DNA of 64,000 nucleotides, taken from contig NZ_BAAACY010000019.1 of assembly GCF_039521925.1 (NCBI RefSeq), positions 1 to 64,000 on the forward strand, given 5' to 3'. The notes below the pieces were generated by a model. It was not told the DNA's origin. It worked only from the letters and a program-made list of their open reading frames with translations, and searched no databases. The stretch comes from Virgibacillus salarius. GTDB taxonomy: Bacteria > Bacillota > Bacilli > Bacillales > Amphibacillaceae. The translations under genes and the position numbers were made by a program. Positions 1 to 9,270 of this stretch are shown piece after piece; positions within the stretch are counted from its first letter, which is position 1; every line of letters starts with the position of its first letter.

Positions 1-70
1 CAGAAGTTAAGCTCTCCAGCGCCGATGGTAGTTGGGGCTTTGCCCCTGCAAGAGTAGGACGCCGCCAGGC
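1..70 (+). rRNA. rrf: 5S ribosomal RNA, 3' part
   Basis: The window opens inside a 5S rRNA gene. The stretch GGTAGTTGGGGCTTTGCCCC followed by GAGAGTAGGAC-like sequence (AAGAGTAGGACGCCGCC) is the conserved 3' half of Bacillus-type 5S rRNA. The 5' part lies outside the window, so this is the tail of an rRNA operon. In B. subtilis an rRNA operon also precedes ctsR, so the position fits. The mature end is placed by similarity at about base 69-70. Confidence 0.93.
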
Positions 71-80
71 GAACAAGAAG

Positions 81-116
81 GAAGACTGAGTGAATTTTTT
101 TACTCAGTCTTTTTTG
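81..116 (+). terminator. Terminator of the rRNA operon
   Basis: A hairpin with arms AGACTGAGT (83-91) and ACTCAGTCT (102-110) is followed by a run of T. It sits directly after the 5S gene and is a standard intrinsic terminator. Confidence 0.9.
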
Positions 117-296
117 TAGTCTAGGAATTAATTAAATTTGATCCTGTGTATAAATATGGGCGTGTTGAGCCGCGTCCACCCGGCTCTAGCACCCAGAAAC
201 AAGGTAACTTCACGAATAACCCTAATCTAAGTCATCATCGGCTCGCAAGCTCACCGTGATTCCTTTACCTCCGTTGACTCGCTCCATTTGTTCTTA
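117..296 (+). repeat. Dispersed intergenic repeat, copy 1
   Basis: This non-coding stretch is about 75-85% identical by eye to 7738-7942 and 11107-11311. Shared blocks include GTTGAGCCGCGTCCA, CGGCTCGCAAGCTCACCGTG and CTCCGTTGACTCGCTCC. It follows a terminator and carries no plausible ORF. Copy 1 lacks the last ~25 bases of the unit (the GCGCTTGCGCTTTTGTTCT-like tail). The rest of the gap up to 405 is AT-rich with no recognisable element. I infer a small, non-autonomous intergenic repeat family. Confidence 0.85.
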
Positions 297-405
297 TGTA
301 AAATATTTGGCCAGTAGTATTATGATAAATAGCAAGGTTTAATCATATATATAAGAGAAAAATATAAAAAGATGCCACTATACCTTTTATTTAGATTCAT
401 GTAAA

Positions 406-1133
406 ATGAAGGGAAAAATGGACAGGGGGGTGCGAAAATTGCAAGCTTTTTTAGACGAATTATTGGGTGATCATTTTTATCTTATTATGTTACGTGTATT
501 AATTGCGTTAGTTCTTTCTGGGTTAATTGGATTTGAAAGAGAAGTAAAGAATCATTCAGCCGGTTTTCGCACACATATCTTAGTTGGGGTCGGAGCCTGT
601 TTAATGATGCTACTTTCCTTATTTGGATTTGAGTCATTTATGGAGTATGATAACGTTCGATTCGATCCTGCGAGAATACCATCCTATGTAATAAGCGGGA
701 TAGGTTTTCTGGGAGCAGGAACAATTATTGTTTATGGTGGCGCAATTCGCGGTTTAACAACTGCTGCTTCCATATGGACAGTTGCTGGTATAGGGCTTGT
801 GGTTGGTGCCGGCATGTACGCAGCTGCTGTTTTTACGACATTTATCATTTTACTAAGTTTAATTTTTCTTAATAATTTTGAGCGACTATTTACAAAGGGG
901 GGACTTCCCACTTAATTGAGATTGTCACCTTACCCGATCTAAAGGTGAATGAGCTTGTTTCAGCGTTGGAAAAATTCGATTTAACCATAAAAAAAGTAGA
1001 GATTATTAAAATAGAAAACGACTTGCGAAATATTTTTATTAAAATAGAAAGAAAGCCAGATCTAGATCGAATTTCTTTATTTGAGGAAATTTCTAAAGTA
1101 GATCATGTGAAAAATATATCTGAGCTTAAGTAA
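406..1133 (+). pseudogene. MgtC/SapB family membrane protein, split by a frame change
   Basis: The first frame (406-915) gives an MgtC/SapB-type membrane domain with several hydrophobic helices. It contains the family motifs GLIGFEREVKNHSAGFRTHI and SGIGFLGAG, then GLTTAASIWTVAGIG. The second frame (to 1133) encodes the usual C-terminal ACT-like domain (TSHLIEIVTLPDLKVNELV and onward). The two frames meet at a run of six G (897-902), so one base appears to be missing or ribosomes slip back one base there. MgtC proteins are linked to Mg2+ limitation and membrane-potential control; the substrate is unclear. The start may be ATG 406, ATG 418 or TTG 439, the last best spaced from the AGGGGGG purine run. 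The gene lies between the rRNA operon and ctsR. It may be a true frameshift mutant, a phase-variable gene, programmed slippage or a base error. Confidence 0.72.
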
Positions 1134-1147
1134 ATGGGGCTGCTAGA

Positions 1148-1188
1148 AGAACTTTACAACATATAATATGGTGTAAGGTTCTTTTTTT
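1148..1188 (+). terminator. Terminator after the MgtC-like gene
   Basis: Arms AGAACTTTACA (1148-1158) and TGTAAGGTTCT (1172-1182, one G-T pair) are followed by seven T. It separates the MgtC-like gene from the ctsR operon. Confidence 0.87.
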
Positions 1189-1271
1189 AATAGAAGAAAT
1201 GATAGAGATCTCGTTCATTCATAGGTTTCGTAATGGTGATTTTTGTCTAGAATAAACATAGAACAAGGTAT

Positions 1272-1331
1272 TTGCATCTTCTCGATTTTGACGTATAATA
1301 AAGGTAAAGTCAAAGATAGTCAAAGTCAAAG
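1272..1331 (+). promoter_or_regulatory. ctsR operon promoter with CtsR operator
   Basis: A SigA-type promoter is seen as TTGCAT (1272-1277), a 16-base spacer and TATAAT (1294-1299). Immediately downstream lies AGTCAAAGATAGTCAAA (1308-1324), matching the tandem-heptad CtsR box, with a third AGTCAAA following directly (1324-1330). The operator overlaps the expected transcription start, so CtsR bound there would block initiation. This is autoregulation as known for class III heat-shock genes. Confidence 0.85.
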
Positions 1332-1357
1332 GATGCAGCTAAAAAGGGGGTGGGCAT

Positions 1358-1825
1358 ATGAGTAATATTTCAGATGTGATAGAAAATTATTTAAAACAGA
1401 TACTTCAGGCTAAAGGAAAAAATGTGATTGAAATTAAACGAAGCGAGATCGCTGATCAATTTCAATGTGTCCCCTCACAGATAAATTATGTGATTAATAC
1501 GCGCTTTACTGTGGAAAAAGGATATATAGTGGAGAGTAAACGTGGTGGTGGTGGATATATTCGTATTATGCGAGTAATTCATCAAGATAAATCAGAATTA
1601 ATCAATGAAATAATTGAAATGATTAATCCAACAGTTTCTCAACAAAAATCTGTCGATGTGTTAGAAAGGCTATTGGAAGAAAATCTTATTACAGAACGCG
1701 AAGCAAAAATTATGCTGAGTGCTATTGATAGAAATACACTCGCATTTCAATTGCCTTTACGAGATGAAATTCGTGCGCGCATACTTACAACGATGCTGAA
1801 TACGCTAAAGTATTTGAATAAGTAG
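1358..1825 (+). CDS. ctsR: CtsR, repressor of class III heat-shock genes
   Basis: This 155-residue protein is the full usual length of CtsR. It has an N-terminal winged helix-turn-helix (about residues 1-70) with the glycine-rich wing KRGGGGYIRI that enters the minor groove and acts as a heat sensor in the family. The C-terminal half is the four-helix dimerisation domain that McsB phosphorylates on arginines. ATG 1358 follows a strong AAGGGGGTGG site. It is the first gene of ctsR-mcsA-mcsB-clpC and sits behind its own operator. Confidence 0.97.
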   Translation: MSNISDVIENYLKQILQAKGKNVIEIKRSEIADQFQCVPSQINYVINTRFTVEKGYIVESKRGGGGYIRIMRVIHQDKSELINEIIEMINPTVSQQKSVDVLERLLEENLITEREAKIMLSAIDRNTLAFQLPLRDEIRARILTTMLNTLKYLNK

Positions 1826-1837
1826 GGGGGAATGCAA

Positions 1838-2386
1838 ATGGAATGCCAGGAATGTCATGAACGACCTGCTACACTGCACTTTACACAATTGATTCAGGGA
1901 CAAAAGATGGAAGTGCATGTATGTAAAGTTTGTGCAAAAGAAAAAGGATATTTGACATATCCAGAAGATGGATATTCATTGCATAATTTACTTTCTGGGC
2001 TCTTTAACTTTGATACATCAAATATGGCGGGACCTCAAGGGTCAGCCTATCAGCAAGTAAAAGAGCTACAGTGTCCTAAATGTGAAATGACCTTCTCGGA
2101 ATTCAAACAAATAGGGAAATTTGGATGTGCGCTTTGCTACGAAACGTTTAATCATCGTCTGGACCCTATTTTCCGACGAGTACATGCTGGTAATACAAAG
2201 CATAGCGGAAAAATCCCTAAACGCCAAGGTGGGGATTTGCATAAGAAGAAGCAAGCAGAAGAATTAAAAGTAAAACTAAAAACGCTGGTGGAGAATGAGG
2301 AATTTGAAGAGGCTGCTAAAATAAGAGATAAAATTAAAGCGTTAAATCATGCGCAAGATGATTCGGGAGCAGGTGATCATACATGA
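1838..2386 (+). CDS. mcsA: McsA, activator of the McsB arginine kinase
   Basis: The 182-residue protein has zinc-finger cysteine pairs CQECH/CKVC near the N-terminus and CPKC/CALC in the middle. A C-terminal UVR (UvrB/UvrC-like) motif covers about the last 40 residues (AEELKVKLKTLVENEEFEEA). McsA binds and activates McsB and serves as an adaptor to ClpC. ATG 1838 is preferred to ATG 1832 because AGGGGGG ends at 1830 and would be too close to the first. The stop overlaps the mcsB start (ATGA). Confidence 0.95.
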   Translation: MECQECHERPATLHFTQLIQGQKMEVHVCKVCAKEKGYLTYPEDGYSLHNLLSGLFNFDTSNMAGPQGSAYQQVKELQCPKCEMTFSEFKQIGKFGCALCYETFNHRLDPIFRRVHAGNTKHSGKIPKRQGGDLHKKKQAEELKVKLKTLVENEEFEEAAKIRDKIKALNHAQDDSGAGDHT

Positions 2387-3447
2387 CACTACAGCAATTT
2401 ATGAATAAGGCTATTAGCCCTTGGATGAGGGAGGAAGGACCAGATAGCGATATTGTACTAAGTAGTCGTATTCGCCTTGCAAGGAACTTTGCAAATATTG
2501 CTTATCCAATTCTTGCTGAGCCAAATCAATTAGAAGAAATAAGGAATTTCTTTAAAGAGAAATATGAAAATCAGTCATTTAGCGAGTATAAGAATATTTC
2601 CTTTATTTCTATCCGGGACTTATCAGCAGTTGAGAAACGCGTACTAGTAGAAAAACATTTAATCAGCCCATTATTGGCAAAGCACTCAGAGTCAGCTGCA
2701 ACACTTATTTCTGAGAATGAACAGGTGTCCTTGATGATCAACGAGGAAGATCATATTCGTTTGCAACTGTACTTTCCAGGATTTCAATTATCTAAGGCGT
2801 TGCAAAAGGCATTTGAATTTGATGATTGGTTAGAAGAAAAAATTAATTATGCCTTTGATGAAACAAGAGGATACCTTACGAGCTGCCCTACTAATGTAGG
2901 TACTGGGATGCGTGCATCTGTCATGATGCATCTACCAGCTCTTGTTTTAACAAAACAAATAAATCGTATGATACCTGCCATTAATCAGTTAGGGCTTGTA
3001 GTCCGCGGTATTTATGGAGAAGGTAGTGAAGCGCAAGGTAATATTTTTCAAATATCTAATCAAATTACACTTGGAAAATCAGAAGAAGATATTGTGGAGG
3101 ATTTACAAAGTGTCGTAAAACAGCTCATAGAGCATGAAAGATATGCTAGAAAACAATTAATGGAGCAATCAAGTGACAAAATGGAGGATAGAATTTATCG
3201 TTCCTTTGGTGTTTTGGAATATGCTAGGATCATGGAGTCGAAAGAAGCTGCTAAATGCTTATCTAATGTACGCCTAGGAATTGATTTAGGCCTTGTGAAA
3301 AATGTTTCACGAAATATCCTCAATGAATTAATGATACTTACTCAGCCAGGATTCCTACAACAATATGCCAAAAAGACATTGACAGCGAATGAACGTGATA
3401 TATTACGAGCATCACTTATTCGCCAACGTTTACAATTAGAGAAATAG
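2383..3447 (+). CDS. mcsB: McsB, protein arginine kinase
   Basis: McsB phosphorylates arginines on CtsR and on damaged proteins, marking them for ClpCP. The 354-residue sequence shows the ATP:guanido phosphotransferase fold: early SSRIRLARN and the active-site loop CPTNVGTGMRAS with catalytic Cys at about residue 168. The length matches the family. Its start overlaps the stop of mcsA, indicating translational coupling. Confidence 0.97.
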   Translation: MTLQQFMNKAISPWMREEGPDSDIVLSSRIRLARNFANIAYPILAEPNQLEEIRNFFKEKYENQSFSEYKNISFISIRDLSAVEKRVLVEKHLISPLLAKHSESAATLISENEQVSLMINEEDHIRLQLYFPGFQLSKALQKAFEFDDWLEEKINYAFDETRGYLTSCPTNVGTGMRASVMMHLPALVLTKQINRMIPAINQLGLVVRGIYGEGSEAQGNIFQISNQITLGKSEEDIVEDLQSVVKQLIEHERYARKQLMEQSSDKMEDRIYRSFGVLEYARIMESKEAAKCLSNVRLGIDLGLVKNVSRNILNELMILTQPGFLQQYAKKTLTANERDILRASLIRQRLQLEK

Positions 3448-3465
3448 ATAGGAGGAATTTTTTAT

Positions 3466-5892
3466 ATGATGTTTGGACGTTTTACAGAAAGAGCACAAAA
3501 GGTGTTAGCTTTATCTCAAGAAGAAGCCGTACGATTAGGCCATAATAATATTGGTACAGAACATATCCTCCTTGGACTTGTACGTGAAGGAGAGGGGATT
3601 GCGGCAAAAGCATTGCAATCTTTAGGGCTGGAAATTTCAAAAATACAAGAAGAGGTTGAAAAGCTAATTGGTGTTGGCAAACAACCGATGCAGTCAATAC
3701 ATTATACACCCCGTGCCAAAAAGGTTGTGGAGCTATCTCAGGATGAAGCAAGAAAGCTTGGCCACTCCTATGTAGGTACAGAGCATATATTGCTTGGTCT
3801 TATTCGTGAAGGAGAAGGTGTTGCTGCTCGTGTATTAAATAATTTAGGTGTTAGCCTAAATAAAGCTAGACAACAAGTGCTACAATTGCTTGGAAGTAAT
3901 GAATCCCAGGCTAACAGACAGGGGCGCGGTCAACAATCTAATGCAAACACGCCGACGCTTGATTCACTTGCTCGTGATTTAACGGTAAGTGCGAAAGAAG
4001 GTAATATTGACCCCGTTATTGGCCGTAGCAAAGAAATTGAGCGCGTTATTCAAGTGTTAAGTCGTAGAACTAAGAATAATCCAGTTTTAATTGGTGAACC
4101 AGGTGTAGGTAAGACTGCCGTAGCCGAAGGGCTTGCACAGCAAATTATTAATAACGAAGTGCCAGAGACATTACGAGACAAACGAGTGATGACACTGGAT
4201 ATGGGTACAGTTGTAGCGGGAACAAAATATCGTGGAGAATTTGAAGATCGATTAAAGAAGGTTATGGAAGAGATTCGCCAGGCTGGAAATATTATACTGT
4301 TTATTGATGAGTTGCATACATTAATTGGCGCAGGAGGGGCTGAAGGTGCGATTGATGCATCAAATATTCTAAAACCCTCATTAGCCCGTGGGGAGCTTCA
4401 GTGTATTGGAGCTACAACGCTTGACGAGTACCGTAAATATATTGAAAAAGATGCAGCGCTAGAACGTAGATTTCAACCTATACAGGTAGATGAACCGACG
4501 TTAGAGGAAACCGTCCAAATTTTAAATGGTTTACGTGATCGTTATGAAGCACATCATCGCGTGACGATAACCGATGAAGCGATTGAAGCAGCTGCAAGTC
4601 TATCTGATCGTTATATTACAGACCGCTTTTTACCAGATAAAGCTATCGACTTGATTGACGAGGCTGGATCGAAGGTACGCTTACGCTCCTACACGGTACC
4701 ACCTAATTTAAAGGAACTAGAACAAAAGCTGGAAGAAGTAAGAAAAGAAAAGGATGCGGCTGTACAAAGTCAGGAATTTGAAAAAGCAGCATCGCTTCGT
4801 GATTCTGAACAACGACTTCGTGAAGAATTAGAAGAAACAAAGAATGAGTGGAAAGAAAAGCAAGGACAAACCGATTCGGAAGTAACTATAGAAGATATTG
4901 CTAGTGTCGTTTCTACATGGACTGGTGTACCGGTTTCTAAATTGACAAAGGATGAAAGCGAACGATTGCTGAATATGGAAGATACGCTTCATAATCGTGT
5001 GATTGGTCAAGAAGAAGCTGTGAATGCAATTTCGAAAGCTATCAGAAGAGCTCGTGCAGGCTTAAAAGATCCAAAACGTCCGATAGGTTCTTTTATCTTC
5101 TTAGGACCAACAGGTGTAGGGAAAACGGAACTTGCTCGAGCACTAGCCGAAGCAATGTTTGCTGATGAGGATGCTATGATTCGTATTGACATGTCAGAGT
5201 ATATGGAAAAACATGCTACGTCTCGTTTGGTAGGTTCACCTCCTGGTTATGTTGGCTATGATGAAGGTGGTCAGCTTACAGAAAAGGTTCGTAGAAAGCC
5301 ATATTCTGTTGTATTACTTGATGAAGTGGAGAAGGCACACCCAGAAGTATTTAATATTCTATTACAAGTACTAGAGGATGGCCGTTTAACTGACTCGAAA
5401 GGTCGCGTAGTTGATTTCCGCAACACGGTATTAATTATGACATCTAATGTTGGTGCAAATGAGTTAAAACGTAATAAATATGTCGGCTTTAATTTGGAGG
5501 AAAATGGTCAAGATTATAAAGATATGAAATCTAAGGTTACAGAAGAATTGAAAAAGGCATTTCGTCCAGAATTCTTGAACCGTATTGATGAGACCATCGT
5601 ATTCCATTCATTAGAGAAAAAACATATGAAGAATATTGTAACGTTAATGATTGAACAGTTACAGCAACGGCTTAAAGAACAGGATATTGATTTTTCGTTA
5701 ACAGATAAAGCGTTAGATAAAATTGCTAATGAAGGTTTTGATCCCGAATACGGAGCACGACCGTTACGCCGTTCGATTCAAAAAAATATCGAAGATCTCT
5801 TATCAGAAGAATTACTTAAGGAGACAATCCAAAAAGGTCAAAAAGTGAAAATTGGCCTGAATAATAAAGGTGAATTTATTATTCTTCCATAG
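3466..5892 (+). CDS. clpC: ClpC, AAA+ unfoldase of the ClpCP protease
   Basis: The 808-residue Hsp100 protein unfolds substrates for ClpP and, with adaptors McsB or MecA, controls competence and stress regulators. It has two N-terminal Clp repeats (about 1-145), AAA module 1 with Walker A GEPGVGKTAVAEG near residue 210, a UVR-containing middle coiled coil (about 410-460), and AAA module 2 with Walker A GPTGVGKTELARA near 546. ATG 3466 follows GGAGGA at good spacing. It is the last gene of the ctsR operon. Confidence 0.97.
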   Translation: MMFGRFTERAQKVLALSQEEAVRLGHNNIGTEHILLGLVREGEGIAAKALQSLGLEISKIQEEVEKLIGVGKQPMQSIHYTPRAKKVVELSQDEARKLGHSYVGTEHILLGLIREGEGVAARVLNNLGVSLNKARQQVLQLLGSNESQANRQGRGQQSNANTPTLDSLARDLTVSAKEGNIDPVIGRSKEIERVIQVLSRRTKNNPVLIGEPGVGKTAVAEGLAQQIINNEVPETLRDKRVMTLDMGTVVAGTKYRGEFEDRLKKVMEEIRQAGNIILFIDELHTLIGAGGAEGAIDASNILKPSLARGELQCIGATTLDEYRKYIEKDAALERRFQPIQVDEPTLEETVQILNGLRDRYEAHHRVTITDEAIEAAASLSDRYITDRFLPDKAIDLIDEAGSKVRLRSYTVPPNLKELEQKLEEVRKEKDAAVQSQEFEKAASLRDSEQRLREELEETKNEWKEKQGQTDSEVTIEDIASVVSTWTGVPVSKLTKDESERLLNMEDTLHNRVIGQEEAVNAISKAIRRARAGLKDPKRPIGSFIFLGPTGVGKTELARALAEAMFADEDAMIRIDMSEYMEKHATSRLVGSPPGYVGYDEGGQLTEKVRRKPYSVVLLDEVEKAHPEVFNILLQVLEDGRLTDSKGRVVDFRNTVLIMTSNVGANELKRNKYVGFNLEENGQDYKDMKSKVTEELKKAFRPEFLNRIDETIVFHSLEKKHMKNIVTLMIEQLQQRLKEQDIDFSLTDKALDKIANEGFDPEYGARPLRRSIQKNIEDLLSEELLKETIQKGQKVKIGLNNKGEFIILP

Positions 5893-6360
5893 ACGATGAT
5901 AAGCAAAAAAGTAGGGAAAGGGGCTATCCAAAAAGTAGCCTGTACCTACATAACTGGAATATACTCGCTTCTTGCATGAAATGGTTCAGCCTCCTATTGT
6001 GGGTACAACACTCATGTTAGGTCTGCAAACTGTTTCTCTTTCTGCAGGAGTCTTGTATATTCCAGTTTTCTTTATATAAATAAGTGTGAGACTAATCCTT
6101 TTCTTAAACGATTAGCTAACATAAATACTGTATAGGTACTCGAGGCCATGCATATTCTTTTGTTTGTGGGGAAAAAGTCACTTAGGAGTATAGCGTAAAT
6201 GAATAAGGTATTCATGTTTTTTAGTAATAAGGAACGATTCTTATAAGGGAAGCAGGAATTTGTGGCAAGACTATGGAAATTATTGATTAAATTGATAGGA
6301 ACCTGTAACTTTATCATTGCAATAATCGTATATAATAGATAAGTGAAGGGGTAGAGAAAA
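5893..6360 (+). other. clpC-radA intergenic region with long inverted repeat
   Basis: This 468-base gap has no convincing gene. A perfect 11-base inverted pair, ACTGGAATATA (5952-5962) and TATATTCCAGT (6056-6066), encloses about 93 bases that include a small GCAGACC/GTTTGC-like structure. A short stem GGCTA/TAGCC lies just before it (5922-5940). Near the end TATAAT (6331-6336) could be the -10 of radA, but no good -35 is seen. Short reverse-strand ORFs here lack ribosome-binding sites and family features. Confidence 0.5.
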
Positions 6361-7737
6361 TTGGCAAAGCGAAAAACGAAATATGTTTGTCAGGAATGTG
6401 GCTATGAATCCCCTAAATGGATGGGGAAATGTCCTGGATGTCACAATTGGAATACCTTTGTAGAGGAAGTAGAGATAACTGGAGGTCGACATAAGCAGGC
6501 TTTTCAAACAGGTGCTAGATCTACCGTCGGCAAGCCAGAGAAAATCACTTCTATCGAATCAGAAGAGGAACCACGTGTAACAACCTCTATGAAGGAATTT
6601 AACCGCGTATTAGGAGGCGGAATCGTACCAGGGTCATTGGTGTTGATTGGTGGCGATCCGGGTATTGGAAAGTCTACATTACTTTTACAGATCTCAGCGC
6701 AATTAGCGGATAAGCAATTACCTGTCCTTTATATATCTGGAGAGGAATCTACAAGGCAAACGAAGCTACGAGCAGACCGTTTAGGTGTTAAAGCGGATTT
6801 ACTTTATGTATTAGCGGAAACAAATTTATTAGATATATCCAATCAAGTAGAAGCCATTAAGCCTTCTTTTGTTGTTATTGATTCTATCCAGACGATTTTT
6901 CGGGAAGAGGTTTCAAGTGCACCGGGAAGTGTTTCACAGGTTCGCGAATGCACGGCAGAGCTGATGAAGCTGGCAAAATCAAATGGCATTCCTATTTTTA
7001 TTGTGGGACATGTAACAAAGGAAGGGGCTATAGCTGGTCCCAGGCTGTTAGAGCACATGGTTGATGCGGTTCTTTATTTTGAAGGAGAGCGGCATCATAC
7101 GTATCGTATTTTACGTGGGGTGAAAAATCGTTTCGGTAGTACGAATGAGATGGGGATATTTGAAATGAAAGAAGAAGGACTAAGGGAAGTAATGAATCCT
7201 TCTGAAATCTTCCTAGAAGAGCGCTCACAAGGAGCTGCTGGGTCAACTGTTGTTGCTTCTATGGAAGGAACAAGGCCTGTGCTTGTTGAAATTCAAGCGT
7301 TGATTTCACCTTCAGCCTTTGGGAACCCACGGAGGATGGCAACAGGGATTGATCATAATCGTGTTCCGCTGCTTATGGCAGTGCTGGAGAAGCGTGTTGG
7401 ACTTATGTTACAGAATCAGGACGCCTATATAAAAGTAGCAGGTGGCGTAAAATTGGATGAACCCGCGATTGATTTAGCAATAGCAGTAAGTATTGCATCG
7501 AGTTTTCGTGATCAACCAACAAAGCCTGATGATATTTTTGTTGGAGAAGTTGGATTAACGGGAGAGATTAGACGTGTATCTCGTATCGAACAACGAGTTC
7601 AAGAAGCGGCAAAGCTAGGTTTTAAGCGCGTTATTTGTCCAAAAAATAATTTGGACGGTTGGACAGTTCCAGATAGTATTGAGGTTATCGGTGTAGAATC
7701 CGTTCAACAAGCATTAAATATTGGAGTCAGCAGGTAG
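6361..7737 (+). CDS. radA: RadA, DNA branch-migration ATPase
   Basis: RadA promotes branch migration during recombinational repair and transformation. The 458-residue protein has an N-terminal zinc finger with Cys10, 13, 24 and 27, a RecA-like core with Walker A GGDPGIGKST near residues 97-106, the RadA-specific KNRFG motif near 255, and a C-terminal Lon-protease-like domain. The start is TTG at 6361 behind GAAGGGG. In B. subtilis disA follows directly; here it does not. Confidence 0.97.
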   Translation: MAKRKTKYVCQECGYESPKWMGKCPGCHNWNTFVEEVEITGGRHKQAFQTGARSTVGKPEKITSIESEEEPRVTTSMKEFNRVLGGGIVPGSLVLIGGDPGIGKSTLLLQISAQLADKQLPVLYISGEESTRQTKLRADRLGVKADLLYVLAETNLLDISNQVEAIKPSFVVIDSIQTIFREEVSSAPGSVSQVRECTAELMKLAKSNGIPIFIVGHVTKEGAIAGPRLLEHMVDAVLYFEGERHHTYRILRGVKNRFGSTNEMGIFEMKEEGLREVMNPSEIFLEERSQGAAGSTVVASMEGTRPVLVEIQALISPSAFGNPRRMATGIDHNRVPLLMAVLEKRVGLMLQNQDAYIKVAGGVKLDEPAIDLAIAVSIASSFRDQPTKPDDIFVGEVGLTGEIRRVSRIEQRVQEAAKLGFKRVICPKNNLDGWTVPDSIEVIGVESVQQALNIGVSR

Positions 7738-7942
7738 TTAAGTCTTGGAAATAATAAAATTTTCCCTTATGGATAAATAGGCGCATGTTGAGCCGCGTCC
7801 AGCTCCAGCGCCCAGAAACGAAGCGACATCACGAATGACCCTAGGATAAGTCATTATTGGCTCGCAAGCTCACCGTGCTTCCTTTATCTCCGTTGACTCG
7901 CTCCAGTCGGTACGTTTCAAATCGGGTGCTTGCACTTTTGCT
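7738..7942 (+). repeat. Dispersed intergenic repeat, copy 2
   Basis: Second copy of the repeat seen at 117-296 and 11107-11311. Shared blocks include GTTGAGCCGCGTCCAGCTCC, GGCTCGCAAGCTCACCGTG and CTCCGTTGACTCGCTCCAGT. It begins right after the radA stop and occupies the site where disA stands in B. subtilis. The remaining gap (7943-8112) is AT-rich and shows nothing else I recognise, and no disA remnant. Confidence 0.88.
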
Positions 7943-8112
7943 CCTAAATTCATTGCTATTGGATTACTTATATGATATAATTTTATTTTTATATATTTGA
8001 ATGTTAATTTTAGCTGTGCTATGATTTAGTTGATATAATAGCTTATTTTATTACTTTTGAAGGATTATTTTTTTCTATCGTAGGCAATAATATAAGGTAG
8101 GAGGTGGCAGTG

Positions 8113-9210
8113 GTGCTGAAAAAAATAGTTCATTTATTTTTTGTTATCATGGGTGGTACCGTTGGGTATTTATATATCCCGGATATTGTAAACTTATTGG
8201 ATATTACTAATGCAAACTGGGTATCATCACCATATGCAGGAACAATAATCGGTGCAATTATTTTCTTTCTCATTTCATATTGGCTTGGGGATTATATTGT
8301 AGGGTTTTTAAAGTGGGTAGAAGAAGCACTTATAAAATTGCCTGTTGGTGATTTGTTTTTTGGAAGTTTAGGGTTAATGGTAGGATTAGTTATTGCTTTT
8401 CTAATAAATATACCGTTAACAGATATCAATATTGAACTAGTATCTCAAGTTTTACCGCTATTTATCACAATATTATTGGGGTATTTTGGTTTTCAAGTCG
8501 GGTTTAGACGTAGAGATGAATTTGTAAATTTATTAAACATTAATAAAAAAGAACGAGAGAAACGCAAACCGTCTGATACGGAGTATACACAAACGATTCA
8601 ACCTAAAGCTAAAATACTGGATACAAGTGTCATTATTGATGGTCGTGTAGCGGATATTTGCCAAACGAGTTTTCTTGAAGGGACAATTGTTATTCCGCAA
8701 TTTGTACTTGGTGAGTTGCAACATATTGCAGACTCTTCTGATGTGTTAAAAAGGAACAGAGGTCGAAGAGGGCTCGATGTATTAAATCGAATTCAAAAAG
8801 AATTACCTGTAAAAGTGGAAATTTATGAAGGTGATTTTGAGGATATCCATGAAGTGGATAGTAAGCTTATTAAATTAGCAAAGGTAATTGATGGAATTGT
8901 TGTTACCAATGATTTTAATTTAAATAAGGTCTGTGATCTACAAGGTGTTCCTGTCTTAAATATTAATGATCTGGCAAATGCTGTGAAGCCAGTTGTACTA
9001 CCTGGCGAAGAGCTTGTTGTTCAAGTGATTAAAGATGGTAAAGAACATAACCAAGGAATTGCCTACCTTGACGACGGAACGATGATTGTTGTGGAAGAAG
9101 GTAGAGATTATATTGGAAAAACAATTGAAGTTTTAATTACCAGTGTGTTGCAAACATCTGCCGGTAGAATGATATTTGCCAAGCCAAAATTACTTGAAAA
9201 AGCACTATAA
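8113..9210 (+). CDS. yacL: YacL-like PIN-TRAM domain membrane protein
   Basis: The 365-residue protein starts with about four transmembrane helices (residues 1-135). A PIN-type nuclease domain follows (KILDTSVIIDGRVADIC, with later acidic residues in VIDGIVVTNDFNLN), and a C-terminal TRAM RNA-binding domain ends it. Members are thought to be membrane-anchored RNases, but the substrate is not established. GTG 8113 is chosen because AGGAGG (8099-8104) lies eight bases upstream and because B. subtilis YacL begins at the equivalent MLK. In B. subtilis ispD and ispF follow, but here gltX does. Confidence 0.93.
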   Translation: MLKKIVHLFFVIMGGTVGYLYIPDIVNLLDITNANWVSSPYAGTIIGAIIFFLISYWLGDYIVGFLKWVEEALIKLPVGDLFFGSLGLMVGLVIAFLINIPLTDINIELVSQVLPLFITILLGYFGFQVGFRRRDEFVNLLNINKKEREKRKPSDTEYTQTIQPKAKILDTSVIIDGRVADICQTSFLEGTIVIPQFVLGELQHIADSSDVLKRNRGRRGLDVLNRIQKELPVKVEIYEGDFEDIHEVDSKLIKLAKVIDGIVVTNDFNLNKVCDLQGVPVLNINDLANAVKPVVLPGEELVVQVIKDGKEHNQGIAYLDDGTMIVVEEGRDYIGKTIEVLITSVLQTSAGRMIFAKPKLLEKAL

Positions 9211-9239
9211 AAAGGGTATAACTTATAGAGGATAGAAAA

Positions 9240-9270
9240 AAGTGATAACATGTCATTGTTATCACTTTTG
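9240..9270 (+). terminator. Terminator after yacL
   Basis: A perfect hairpin AAGTGATAACA/TGTTATCACTT with a six-base loop is followed by TTTTGTT. It isolates yacL from gltX. Confidence 0.9.

Noticed and set aside
6072..6507. Reverse ORFs in and beyond the clpC-radA gap
   Set aside because: One runs into radA, neither has a Shine-Dalgarno site, and the translations look random.
7943..8112. Remnant of disA in the radA-yacL gap
   Set aside because: None of the six frames resembles DisA motifs; the AT-rich sequence holds only stops.
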